This document shows positions 33,862-44,455 of a stretch of DNA of 64,000 bases, one piece after another. The notes under the pieces are model-generated. The model worked only from the letters and a program-made list of their open reading frames with translations, made no database searches and was not told the DNA's origin. This stretch comes from Pascua guehoae (lineage: Eukaryota > Basidiomycota > Tremellomycetes > Trichosporonales > Trichosporonaceae), in contig BCJX01000008.1 in the NCBI GenBank assembly GCA_001600415.1, forward strand, positions 619,679-683,678. The letters run 5' to 3'. How positions within the stretch are numbered: position 1 is the stretch's first letter; every line of letters starts with the position of its first letter. A program made the translations under genes and the position numbers.

Positions 33862-34382
33862 CCTTTTGCGACGGGCACTCCCGGCTCTCCGGCCTTGGGC
33901 GGCAAAACAGGCGTCATCGATCCGAACTTCTTGGGGGGATGCGTAGGCGCGGGCCCCACGAGGCTGGCGATGTGGATCGACGAGTGTCAGGACGTCGAGT
34001 AGGCGTGCGGGTGCAGGGGCCGTGCCTGAGTGATAAGGGTGCAAGTGGCGGTAAACATCCCGTACCTGGTGGTTTACGTGTGTCGTGTGTGTGGCAGTGG
34101 AGGCAGGTTGATCAAACTCGAGTGTTGACGAGGATACCGCATGCTGCAGAACATCCTACAGTCCAGTGCCAGGCCATCACGGGGAATAGGGGAGCCATGC
34201 ACTGCATAAATATGTCTCAGGCAGCTGAGGGGCGAATGACAACGACAATGATTGAGGACGGCGGGCTGGCCTTGGCTCGCCCTGCATATGCTTTTCGAAG
34301 AGACACCATTTCCGCCTCGTGCGTTTCTCGTCTCGCCTCCAACGCATCTGATGGCAGTCGTGCGCACAAACAAAAGGATGGT

Positions 34383-34464
34383 CTCTCTGTCGGAGAGTCG
34401 AACTCCGCTCTCCCGCGTTCACACAAGTGACAAGCGAGCATACTAACCGATATACGAACAGAGA
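34383..34464 (-). tRNA. tRNA-Asp(GTC) with 10-base intron
   Basis: The acceptor TCTCTGT pairs perfectly with ACAGAGA, and the discriminator is G. The D stem is GTAT/GTAT with a CGGTTA loop, the anticodon stem is CTCGC/GCGGG and the T arm is CGGAG-TTCGACT-CTCCG. The loop reads TTGTCA, then the intron CTTGTGTGAA, then C, giving anticodon GTC. A CTTTTG stretch downstream on the minus strand serves as Pol III stop. Confidence 0.88.
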
Positions 34465-34828
34465 TGAGCTATATCGCGTGTTGTTGACTGCCCGCGCGCG
34501 TGGGTACTGATATACTTACGCTCCACTGTTCGCTCATCCCAACAACTCACGCCACAAGTGCTAACCCCCAGGTACAGTAGATGACACCACGATAAGGCAA
34601 CACGTACTTAGGCAGACTGGATACACGAGGACACCTACCACCTCAGCTCATCACCCCCTCCTTCCAACAGCGACCCCATCCTTGTCGTCCACACACCCAC
34701 TCTTCCCTCCCAACCCATCAACAACTCTACCCTTTCTCCATCCCAAGCAAAGCTGTCGCTCTCATGCACGTGCCCCCACTCGACATCCCTCGCGAGCACC
34801 CCGCCTCCGCTCGCTCTCATTCCATCAA

Positions 34829-34940
34829 GGTCGCGTGGCCAAATGGTACGGCGTCTGACTACGACCTTTCCCTCTGACCCTTGAGGTTGGTGTGGAGCAT
34901 TGTTATCAGGAGATCGCGGGTTCGAGCCCCGTCGTGACCT
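34829..34940 (+). tRNA. tRNA-Arg(ACG), 40-base intron 34865-34904
   Basis: The acceptor GGTCGCG pairs with CGTGACC. The D arm GTGGCCAAATGGTACGGCG and the T arm GCGGG-TTCGAGC-CCCGT are canonical. The anticodon stem is TCTGA/TCAGG with loop CTACGA...A, so the anticodon is ACG. The intron after position 37 is 40 bases, long for a fungal tRNA. TTTTT follows directly. Confidence 0.9.
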
Positions 34941-35285
34941 TTTTGGATATCTCGAGGTTGGAGGGGTTGGAGCGAGTCAGGGGGGCTTGGGGACGTGTGT
35001 TTGGGTCCTCGGGACGTGGATTGGCGGTAGGCACTCATTGCCGGGAAGGGAGGATAAGACGGGCTGATGTCGTGAGAGCATTGTGTTTGAGGTTTGCAGG
35101 TCGAAAGTGTAGCCCGTCCGTGTAGCAGGGCAGTTGGGTGACAAAGCCATGGTCATAGGCGGCCAGTCCAGCGTTGGAAGTGCGCGAGTGGGAAACATGT
35201 CCCATGAGACCAAGTCCTTCCTGTCCCCCTCGATACGCGGATACAGCAATTTTCCATCGTTGCGCACACGAACTCGACTCTTGTA

Positions 35286-35472
35286 CAGTATGTCTAGAAG
35301 GTCATGAGACTGTCGCATTGAGCTTGGGTGCACGCGGGAAATGCAAGACAATGAGTAGGGAACACGAGTGTGGTCGCTAGCCATGCCATCGTTTGGTCGG
35401 TGGAGCGCTTGTGCCCATCTTCGCCTGGCCCGAGCGGAACGTGGCAATCTCATGACTTTCCGGACGCACCTG
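35286..35472. mobile_element. TA-flanked inverted-repeat element (MITE-like), copy 3
   Basis: A 187-base element has left end CAGTATGTCTAGAAGGTC then TGAGACTGTCGCATTGAGC, and right end GGCAATCTCATGACTTTCCG then GACGCACCTG. TA flanks both sides (35284-35285 and 35473-35474). No coding capacity. With copy 1 it gives the clearest view of the family: CAGGTGCGTCCGGAAAGT outside, TGAGACTGCCACATTGAGC inside. It lies within 350 bases of tRNA-Arg. Confidence 0.65.
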
Positions 35473-35474
35473 TA

Positions 35475-36656
35475 ATTATCCTTGGCGTAATTGCTCATAA
35501 TTGTTATGGGGGATTGGAAGCGCTCTGTGGTAGTTTGTAGATTCAACCACTTGTAGCTGCAGTCTACAAGTCGGTAGCGGCAGGCCGCTAGCTGATTGCG
35601 GGTAATATTCTGTGCTCTCGGGCAATGGGTGTGATAACCTCATGCCGTTCTTTGCACGTTCTGGCTCGTCAATCTGGGGGAAAATGGTTCAATTTTGCTC
35701 TACTAGTGCTACCATTCCTCCTCCAAGTGATGCCAGATTCCGAGGCACGGATATGCACTGGGCATGGCATACTCTACAGTGCGCGCATTGAGAAACTGAT
35801 AGGTTTGGTGGGAGGGTAATTCAATGTACCCACAACAGAGCCCACCGAGTCAGTCTCTCATTGCAAAGTAATTTCGGCTGATATGTGTTGCCTTCCTCCA
35901 GCCTCACTCTATTTATCCTAGTCCTCCTGTCACAAAATTTCCCCATCGCATCACTATGGGCACCAGATTCTGAGCAGGCACAATGTCACCAGTTCATGGC
36001 TCGTTCATCGTACATGGCTCTGTTCATCAGAAAAGTGCTGGGAACTCGCCATTAAACCAGAATGAGGGCAGAAAACAGGACAAAAATCCAGTGCATATCT
36101 ATGTGGAACTATCAGCAAGGACCCCTAAAAACCTCCTGAAATTTGGTTTGCAGGGCCTCATTTCATGCAGGAATACTGCAACGTGGGGACAGGCAGGCGA
36201 GTGTAGTGCAGCAGAAGAGAGAGAGCAGCATCAACAAGATGGTCAAGGTCCAACGAGACCGACCGGCAGATGGGAAGATGCGCCGCGCTCAAAGCAGCAC
36301 GCTTTGCCCGGAGCCCAGCCCACTTCTTAACCTGCAGAAACGGCGCATGAATTCATGGGACATGGACAACTACTCTAAATGTCACAAAGCCTGCGTGTAT
36401 GCAGCGAGGACGGGACAATATGTATACAGGCTGTAGCTTGGGACGATACGCCGGGGTGCTGGATGCGGAGGAAACGATGCCGGGGTGACGCGCAGTGGGA
36501 AGTGGGAATAATGGCCGTGAATTGGGGGATCGTGGCGAGAGGCCTGGAGCGTAGTGTCGTAAAAAAAGGCCTGGCCGAGACAGTATGCTGGAATGTGGGC
36601 TGCGACAGGGTCCGCTACCCCTTTTGTTGGTGAATCATGTTGTTGTAGAGACCTTG
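35475..36656. other. Intergenic, nothing recognised
   Basis: The composition is lower in GC than the surrounding genes. Only short open frames occur, none with family resemblance. The right end holds the 3' region of the GPI-anchored protein gene. Confidence 0.5.
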
Positions 36657-38603
36657 CTACGGTGACAGGAGTGGAAAGAGCGCCGCGGCGGCGAAGAGCG
36701 GGAGGGAGAGGATGCTTAGTGGTCGTGATCGTGGTGCGCTCGACGCGTTGATCCCCCGTACTGAATCTGGCCGGCTGCCTTGGGCCTTCACCTCGAACGT
36801 TTCGGAGCGGATGGTGCCGGGTAGGCGGCCTGGCGTCAGTGGGAGTGGAAGGAGAGAGAGCGCGATGGAGGATCGCGGGGGTGGTAAAGGCCGTGGAGGA
36901 AGGCTGGGAGGAGCATGCGTAGCTCTTCCAACTACGCTACGCTTGAATCGCCGAGCAGAGATGACAAAGTACTCACGACCTAGGGAGTCGAGCTTTCGCA
37001 CATCGAGAATGTATCCGTCTCCAGGCTCGGCACTGGGGTCAGTGAATCTGGTCACGCTTAGACCGGTGCACGCTCCCCGCGAGGCCAAGGGCGGGGCTTC
37101 GTGGGCGGAAGCATGGAGCAATGCAAGCACTGAATGGCGACTGCCCGTGGCAGTCGGTGTATAGGAGGTTCGACAGAGCCACGACACACGTACCCATCCA
37201 ACGTTCCGTTGAAGAGGCCCCAGTACCTCCCGCTCCCGTACATCGGCATACCTGTGTTGTCAGTATGTTGGTGACCTCTAGAGCTGCGCAGACTGGACAG
37301 GCAGTCACGGAGGGAGACACAGGAGCTGCTGAGACGCATGCCGAGCGGGATCGGAATGCAGAATGGCACCGAGAGCTCCGAGTCGAGGACTGGCAGCCGA
37401 CCGTCGGTCATGCCAGCTTGGCGGCAACGTGACGCGTTGCCTGTCCCTCCATCCCCCTACCACCATCGCGACTGAGCCGCCTCAACATACGACCTCTCAC
37501 CACCAACCACACGATCTCCCTTCCCCCCCCCGCGGTCTCCCTCCACAGGCAACATCGCCCAGACCACCCGGAATGTCCAGCACTCACGATCCTCAATCAT
37601 GATCTCGCCCTTCGTGAGCTTGCTCCTGTCCAAGTGCGAGAGGACAATCTCGACGGCGGCCACTGCCGAATTGTTATTCTCAAAGATCCACGCGTTGCCA
37701 ATGGTGGTGTTTATTGTCCCTGTGAGTTAGTGCGGGCCTGGAGACTCGAGTAGGGGGCTGGGACGCAGCGTGCTGGGGATCGCCGACAAGAGGACGCAGG
37801 CCGGGGGGTCAGGCCTTGGGAGGAGTTGAACTGGGGAGGGGAACTGGGGAGGGGAACTGGGGAGGGAACTGGGGACGGAGGCATGGACCAGAATGGCGGC
37901 CACGGGCGGCCAGCCCGAATACCGAGCGACCGAGACACCAACACTGGTGGAGTGGGAGCCGGCCAGGAGCCGCGGCGCAGCATACCGCAGCACATACCCC
38001 GGGTCTCCGCAGTACCCGGCCACCGCCATCCCACGCCCGGAGTATCCGGCCACCCCACCGACGCCCGCAGTATCCGGCCACCCCACCGACGCCCGCCGTC
38101 CCCGGCCCACACCTACCCACGCCCGCCACACACTGCGGGCGGCGCTACGTCAAGCATAGCAGAGTGCCAGCGTGCGAGTGCGGACGGGTTGCGTGATCGC
38201 TCATAGAGCCGTGGACGGAGGGCGAGGGCGTCGTGCGCTGTCGGCGCCGCCTCTTCGCTCTCCCTCGCCTGCTGCGCCGCTCTCGCTCGCAGGACGTTCC
38301 GCGGCGTATGCGATGACCGCAGGGTATGCGATGGATCTGTTGCGCCCGACCCGAAGCTCCGCGAACTGGACCGCACCGTTCCATACCCCACACCCCCCCA
38401 ACCACCCCACCGCACACCCCCGACTCCACACCTGCCACACCACCCCACCCACCCCAGCCCCAACCACCGCGCCCACAAACCTACGCACACCAATCCTCTT
38501 TGCGGGGATACATGACCCGGTCGTCGTATACCCTGCGGCCCGACTCGCGCCCCGTGTCCGCGAGGCCGAACGGGAGGAGGAGGAGGAGGAGCGTGAGGAG
38601 CAT
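36657..38603 (-). CDS. Predicted secreted, GPI-anchored glycoprotein of unknown function
   Basis: Proposed exons 38603-38489, 37719-37588, 37389-37336, 37251-37194, 37032-36977 and 36829-36657 join in frame to 195 residues. The N-terminus MLLTLLLLLLPFGLA is a signal peptide. The C-terminus has INASSAPRS followed by a roughly 20-residue hydrophobic tail ending ALFPLLSP, as expected for GPI attachment. Four N-glycosylation sequons are visible (NTT, NNS, NGT, NAS). Core phrases are TIGNAWIFENNNSAVAAVEI, MPMYGSGRYWGLFNGTLDG and GDGYILDVRKLDSLG, ending RSETFEV. The layout is loosely like the KNH/Ser-Thr-rich GPI-anchored wall family, but the match is too weak to name. Exon 1 is separated by a 769-base intron with tandem repeats. 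The third intron (37252-37335) is in frame and uses a weak donor, so its exact start is uncertain. Confidence 0.55.
38009..38095. repeat. 28-base tandem repeat, about three units
   Basis: Units of the type AGTATCCGGCCACCCCACCG plus acgcccg repeat two to three times (perfect pair 38040-38067 and 38068-38095). They lie in the proposed first intron of the GPI-protein gene. Confidence 0.8.
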
Positions 38604-39571
38604 CGCGGTGTGCCCCGGGGCCCGGGGGGGGGGGGGGGGTGTTCGGGGGCGAGATAACGGGGGCTGGGGAGTCGAGTCTGGCGCGATGCAGCGACCAGGT
38701 GTCGGCGCCGACCGACGCGAGGTTGGACGCGGGTGGGGAGGCCGAATGCGTCGCGGCCGGCTCGCTTACTCGTGTTGCTCGTGTTGCTCGTGTTCTTGCT
38801 GCTCTTGCACTTGTTCCTACTCGTGCTCTTGCACTCGCACGCACGAGACGCGTGATGGCGATGGCAGCTGGCGACGGGGACGGAGACGGAGACGGAGACG
38901 TCGCGTTTCCAGTCGACGCAGGACTGGCGCCCAGAGGTGAAAAGGGCGAGAGGCAGGAAGGGTAACGAGTAGAGTTTGGGGTGGAGTCGGGGTGGGTTTT
39001 TGGGTGGGTGGTGATTATGTATGGGTTGTCGAAATGACGATCGGAATCGGAATCGGCCCCAGCGTCAGTCCAGAGCAGAGCAGGCAGGAGGCAGGAGGCA
39101 GAGGCAAACTGGCCAACGGGACTTTGAGGCTAGTACGAGTCTCAGGCACATCCGCGGTCGTGGTTGGAGCTGCGGATCCCTGGATTGCCGAGGGCCAGAC
39201 GAGGCCTTGGCGCCCGGGGGCAATTTGACACTCTTGGGCTGCGACACCCTTCTGGGTGGGCAATGTGCGTCATTGCATCGTTTGTAATGGTCTCGCCCGG
39301 GCGTTTGTGTGCGTCCTTCATCTCGATTGCTGGGATTGCTACTTCGATTGCTCGGTTTGGGTCTAGACCTCATGATGGATGGTGATACATTGCTTTTCTA
39401 TGTCCTCTTGTGAGTTTTGTTTTTGGTGGATATACACTATTGCCTCGCACCCACGTATCGCCCTCTACGCCTCGGCCTCGCTTGGCGTCGCGCCCTCTAC
39501 TCGGCACTCCCGTTCCGTACATTACCCGACCAAGACCTCGACCACCAAGACTCCAGTTCTCCGCTCGCCCA
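38604..39571. other. Intergenic with G run and simple repeats
   Basis: A 16-base G run occurs at 38624-38639. Trinucleotide-like GTTGCTCGT repeats lie at 38771-38830 and GGAGAC repeats at 38874-38900. No gene is supported. The left part is the promoter of the GPI-protein gene and the right part the 3' flank of SSL2. Confidence 0.5.
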
Positions 39572-42283
39572 CTACACATCCTCCCTGCGCTTCTTCGCCG
39601 CGGCGAGCTCGTTTGCGCGCTTGCGGAAGATGGCGTGCTGGGGGCCGCTCGCGTTTGAGCGCTGCTTTTTGGTCTGGCGTTCCTCGCGGCTGAGCTGCTT
39701 GCTGTCGGGTTAGCATGGGGTACCACGGAGCAGCACAGCACGGGGGTAGTAGACCCCACTCTTACTCACTTGACGTTCTTGTTCTGCTCGCGGTAGCTCA
39801 TGTTCTGGCCGCCAGAGAGGTGTTCGAGGGGCGCGGTGAAGCGCTGTGCGGGTCCGGCGCCCGCCGGGGGCGGTGCGAGACGGGGCTGGGCGCGTGCTGT
39901 GCCACGCACATGCTTGCCATTGTTGAGGCGCATATAGTGGTCTGCGGTGACCCACGCGTCGGTGCCGGTATTGAGCACGTCTTCGAGGAGGGAAATCTGG
40001 CTCTGTTTCGTGGGGAAGACGAGATTGTCCATCTTGTCAATGCCATGGAGCTCGGTGATGACCTTGAACGCGTAGCCTTGGTCGATGAGGAAGCCCTGGC
40101 GCTTGGACGAGTAGAACATTTCCTGCGTGTCTTTGGACACGAGCGAGTAGAAGAATGCATTAAAGCCCTCGTCGTTTCGGCGCTTGGCGCGGAGAATGCG
40201 TCCGAGACGCTGGGCTTCTTGACGGCGCGAGCCAAAGTGGGACGAAATCTGGATCAGACACGTCGCCTCGGGGAGGTCGATGGATGTGTCGCCGACCTTT
40301 GAGAGGAAGATGGTGTTGAGGTTTGGGTCGTGCTGGAAGCGTGACAGGATACGCAGACGCTCGCCCTCGGGTGTGCCGCCGTGGATAAACGACTTGCCGA
40401 GCTTGATGGCGTAGGCCTCGAGCGCATAGACATTGTCTGAAAAGACGATAATCTTGTCGCCGCGCCGCTCGTGGTAGTCGATGAGGAACTGGCACGCCTG
40501 CATCTTGTTGGGGTTCATGGCGTGCAAGAGGATGCGCTTGCGCGAATTGGTGCGCAGGTACTCGCGGTAAAACTCGGGCGTCATGGGACACCACACCTCG
40601 GCGCACTGGACAGTCGCAATGTGGCCGTTCTTGGCCAGGTCCATCCAGTTTGCCTCGTACAGCTTGGGTCCAATGAGGTAGCCCAGGTCGGTAATCTTGT
40701 CGTCTTCGCGGACGAGCGTCGCCGTGAGACCGAGCTTTGCGTGGACTTTAAAGCCCGACACACACTTGCGGAACATTTCCGCGGGGACGACGTGCACCTC
40801 GTCGAGCAAGAGGAACCCCCACTCGTGCGAGCGCAGAAAGTTCATGACCTTTTCCGCATCGTGGGCACGCTTGCCCGTCTTTGCAATCATCGAGTACGTG
40901 CTCACGACGATGCCCGCGGGGCCCTGGAAGATTTCCTTCTCGCCCTGTGTAAACGCGCAAATGTTGCGCTCGGGAATGTTGGAAAAGTGCAAAAACTGCT
41001 GCTTCCACTGCGCGACCGACACGGCAGACGTGCACAGCACCAGTGTCGACTTGCGGATCGTGCAAGCGGCAGTGATGCCCACGAGCGTCTTGCCCGCGCC
41101 ACACGGGAGGACAATGATACCCGAACGCGCGCGGCCGTTACCAAACATTTTCGACAGCGACGTTTCCTGGTACGGTCGAATGACTGTCATGGGCTTGAGC
41201 TGCATGTCGAGGTTGGGATTGTGCGTGTCATTGCGGAAGTCGTACTCTTCGAGAGCAGGCAGGTCGATATCCTTGCACCGTCGCCGCACTTCCTCCATTC
41301 GGTCCGCCGACACTTCAAACGCCTGCACGGCGTCGTCCTCGTCGAGCTCGTCCGTCTCATTGATCCCAATGACGGCACCAATCACGTCGTCCTGTTCGCC
41401 GCCCGTGTCGCGCGCCTCTGCCGCCTCGCCCCGCTCGGCGCGCCGCGCCTCTTCGGTGCCCGGGATGAGGAAATCGCGCTTTGGACGCGTGTCCTTTTCC
41501 ACGCCAAACGTCATGTCGCCCGGGTTCTCCTCTTCGTCCCGGTGCACGCGGCAGGTGCGGATTACCTCGTCCTTGAGCAGCTGCTGCAGGTACTCTGGCA
41601 CGCTGCTCTCGAGCCAGTACCGGTTGTCCTTGAGGACGAGCTTGATCTTGCCATAACTCGACGTCCACTCCTGGATGCGCCGCACGAGGCGTGACGGCAG
41701 CGGGATCTTGGACAGGCGCGACAACACCTCGATAATGTCGTTGGTCTCCAGTCCAACCGACATGGCAGCGTGCAGCGACGGCTTGGAGATGCGGTACTCG
41801 TGCATCAGCGACGGGCGCGACACGGGCTCGGCAATGGCGACGAGAAAGTCTTGCGCCGCAGACGCCAGCGGCGCAAACGCTTCCAGAATGCTGACAGTGT
41901 CAGTCCATCTCACATCCCAACTCCCTCGTCGCCACCGCTCACATGTTGCCACCCTCGTCAATCCACAATGGCCGCGACGCATGGTCGGGCTTGAGCGCCT
42001 CGTCCGACAGGTCGATGGCGCGCCCCCCGACCATCCGGTCGAGGAACCCATCCCCTTCCTCATCGTACTCGCCCTCGTCCGAGTCCACAGGTGTCACATC
42101 TGCGTCCCGCGCACGCTGCAGCGCGCTCAAGTTGATCTTGATGCCCAAAGAAGCAGACGCCGCCGCCTGCTGCTTCTTCTTCTTGCCTTTGGGCACGCGG
42201 CGCCGCGGCGCATACTCATCCTCGGACGACGGGGCCGAGTCGACAAAGTCGAGCGACGATGCAGGCGACGGCGACCGTGACAT
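39572..42283 (-). CDS. SSL2: TFIIH helicase subunit XPB/Ssl2
   Basis: Three exons (42283-41943, 41890-39770, 39701-39572; introns of 52 and 68 bases) give 863 residues. The N-terminal part is acidic and Lys-rich, then [20 protein letters not shown] starts the conserved damage-recognition region. Helicase motifs are present in order: Walker A LPCGAGKT (Lys near residue 381), the DEVH box in [14 protein letters not shown], the RED motif in [14 protein letters not shown], and motif [13 protein letters not shown]. The C-terminus is basic ([16 protein letters not shown]). XPB is the 3'-5' translocase of TFIIH that opens promoters for RNA polymerase II and lesions in nucleotide excision repair. It shares a 202-base divergent promoter with PET100. 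Confidence 0.96.
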
Positions 42284-42485
42284 GGTGAGGAGTGAGGAAA
42301 CAAGAAGAGTGTGGTGGACGAGTGGGGTGAGTTAAGCGTGGGTTGAGTGGACCGGTTTCCGAAAGTGGCGAATGACCAATCGCGGAATCAAAATGTTGCC
42401 GCCCATTTCGGAGGAAGCCACAGGCGGACAAGATCTCGCTACCTTTACACCTTTCAACGTCGTACAACACCTCCCTCAAGTCAAC
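42284..42485. promoter_or_regulatory. Bidirectional promoter SSL2 / PET100
   Basis: Only 202 bases separate the two start codons, so both promoters must lie here. No TATA box is obvious, as is usual for housekeeping genes. Confidence 0.6.
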
Positions 42486-43119
42486 ATGGGCGCAAATCGT
42501 ATGCTTTAAGGGACCTCAAAGCGCTGACCGTCACAGTAGAAGTGTTTCGCTTTGGTCTCTATCTGGCGATTCCGTTGTTCTGCATGCTCCACTTTGGGGA
42601 CCCAAACTGGTACGTTCTCTATTCCCCGGCGAGGCTGACTGGCAGGTACGAGCACCACGTCTATCCTGTACGTTGAGAATTCGGCTTGAAGACTTATAAA
42701 GCCCTTGACTCTTGTAGTTGCTGACTCTCTCAGTACAAGCAACTGCTCTGGCCAAAGGACGAGGACACCAACGTGAGTGCCCCTTCCTATCTCTAACCTC
42801 ACTTCCTAACCAATACACCATGTGCTCCGGTTGAGGCCATGATTAACCTACACCATACGTTCTGGCTGAGGCGCTGGTTAACCTGTGCCCCTCTTCACCA
42901 CACGCTGACATCCAGAAACCCCCCAAGACGGCACCAGAACTGCACGCCGAGCTCGCCCGCCTCAAGGAGGACCGCCTCCGCGCCCGTGCCGGCCTCCCCC
43001 CAGTCCCACCCTCAGAGCGTGCGGCTGCGGCTGCGGCGCCGGCGGGGTCCAGCCCAGTCATGACTGGGCTCGAGGAGCGCAAGTTTGACTGGGCGCAGGG
43101 GGACAAGCGCTGGGTGTAG
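42486..43119 (+). CDS. PET100: Cytochrome c oxidase assembly protein Pet100
   Basis: Five exons (42486-42498, 42537-42609, 42646-42667, 42734-42772, 42916-43119) give 116 residues. Exon 1 is 13 bases and introns are only 36-143 bases, each with a CTGAC branch motif. The start MGANLEVFRFGLYLAIPLFC contains one membrane helix, followed by HFGDPNWYEHHVYPYKQLLW, the Pet100 signature. The tail is Pro/Ala-rich and ends DWAQGDKRWV. Pet100 sits in the mitochondrial inner membrane and helps assemble complex IV. The tail is longer than in baker's yeast relatives, and the assignment rests on the first 55 residues. Confidence 0.82.
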
Positions 43120-44032
43120 ATGGAGACGGGCGCTGGGTCGCTGGGGGATGTAGACGGAGACAAGAGGCAGGCGCTGGGTGTAGAGGAGTAGCACGGTGGA
43201 GACACGCTAGGTGTGAGGGGCGCTGTGGAGGGATGAGGCGCGCACGCGGGTCGGGTCATGTCTGGCCCGCTGCGGACAGGCGCATAGTCATGCGGCTTTG
43301 GATGCATTTACACTGCTCTTCGGACGTCTGCCGTGGAGGCGTGGTTGGCAGAATCGCCCAGTCCTGCGGCTTTGTATGCATTTACACTGCTCTTCGGACG
43401 TCTGCCGTGGAGGCGTGGTTGGCAGAATCGCCCAGTCCTTGAGATGCTGGTTGTCCGTTATCTACGTGCTGCCTCCAAGGCCGGGTTTCATCTCCAACCG
43501 CTATGGATCACTGACGAGATCAACATAAAAACGGCCACCCTTTGCAAGTTGCGCGATGTACCCAGAGACCCCAGACTCTACTCAACTCGCCCGAACAAGC
43601 ACCAACTCAAACACAGCTCCGCACATGCAGCAGTTAGTGACACGCCTGACCAGTGAGTTATCATGCTGTGGCATCGTCTTGTCTCTCTAGACGAGGACAC
43701 GGGCTCTGCCTCTACAAACGACGTCAACCTGCCACCACAGAGGCGCATGGGTCGGCGGCCTCTACGTCGCAGTGCCCACGACGGAACGAGGCACATTTTG
43801 GGAAGTGGGAGAAAGTGGAAAGGGGAAAAAGGAGAGGAAAGTGGGCGGCCTAGCTAGTGGGCCAGGTACAGAGTGTGGGCTGGTGGGGAGCAAGGGCAGG
43901 GTGTGGCCGGTGCTGTTAAAGAGCAAGGGCAGGGGCAAGCGTGGTGCGTGGGGTGGGGTGGGATTGGGATTGGGATTGGGGACAGTGATACAATGCAGAA
44001 CACCAAGAGCTACTCGTATTCGCACGCTAAAC
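43120..44032. other. Convergent intergenic region
   Basis: This lies between the stops of PET100 (+) and eIF4A (-). It holds a 74-base tandem duplication, listed separately, and a GGGATTGGGATTGGG tract near 43960. No gene is supported. Confidence 0.55.
43291..43438 (+). repeat. 74-base tandem duplication
   Basis: 43291-43364 and 43365-43438 are identical except for one base early in the unit (GGATGCATTT versus GTATGCATTT). The near identity points to a recent event or an assembly duplication. Confidence 0.85.
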
Positions 44033-44414
44033 TTAGATAAGGTCGGCGACGTTGAGGGGCATCTCGTCGATCTGGGTGTTGTAGAAGGACTCGATCTCGC
44101 GCATCATCTTGGTGTCCTCGGTGGTGACAAAGTTGATGGCAACGCCCTTACGACCGAAACGACCGCCACGGCCGATACGGTGGATGTAGTTCTCCTTGGA
44201 GGAGGGGAGGTCGTAGTTGATGACCAGCGAGACCTGCTGGACGTCGATACCACGGGCGAGGAGGTCGGTGGCGATGAGGACACGCGACGAGCCCGAGCGG
44301 AACTCCTTCATAATGACCTCACGCTGGGCCTGGTCCATGTCACCGTGCATGGCCGAGACGGTGAACTCGCGCTCGTGCAGCTTCTGGGTGAGCCAGTCGA
44401 CCTTGCGGCGGGTC

Positions 44415-44455
<41 letters not shown>

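Noticed and set aside
33861..34002. Plus-strand coding-like stretch ending WIDECQDVE
   Set aside because: No splice acceptor or start that would make it an exon; the opposite strand carries the TATA box of the gene at 33515.
40471..41694. 407-codon plus-strand frame
   Set aside because: Antisense of the SSL2 helicase exon.
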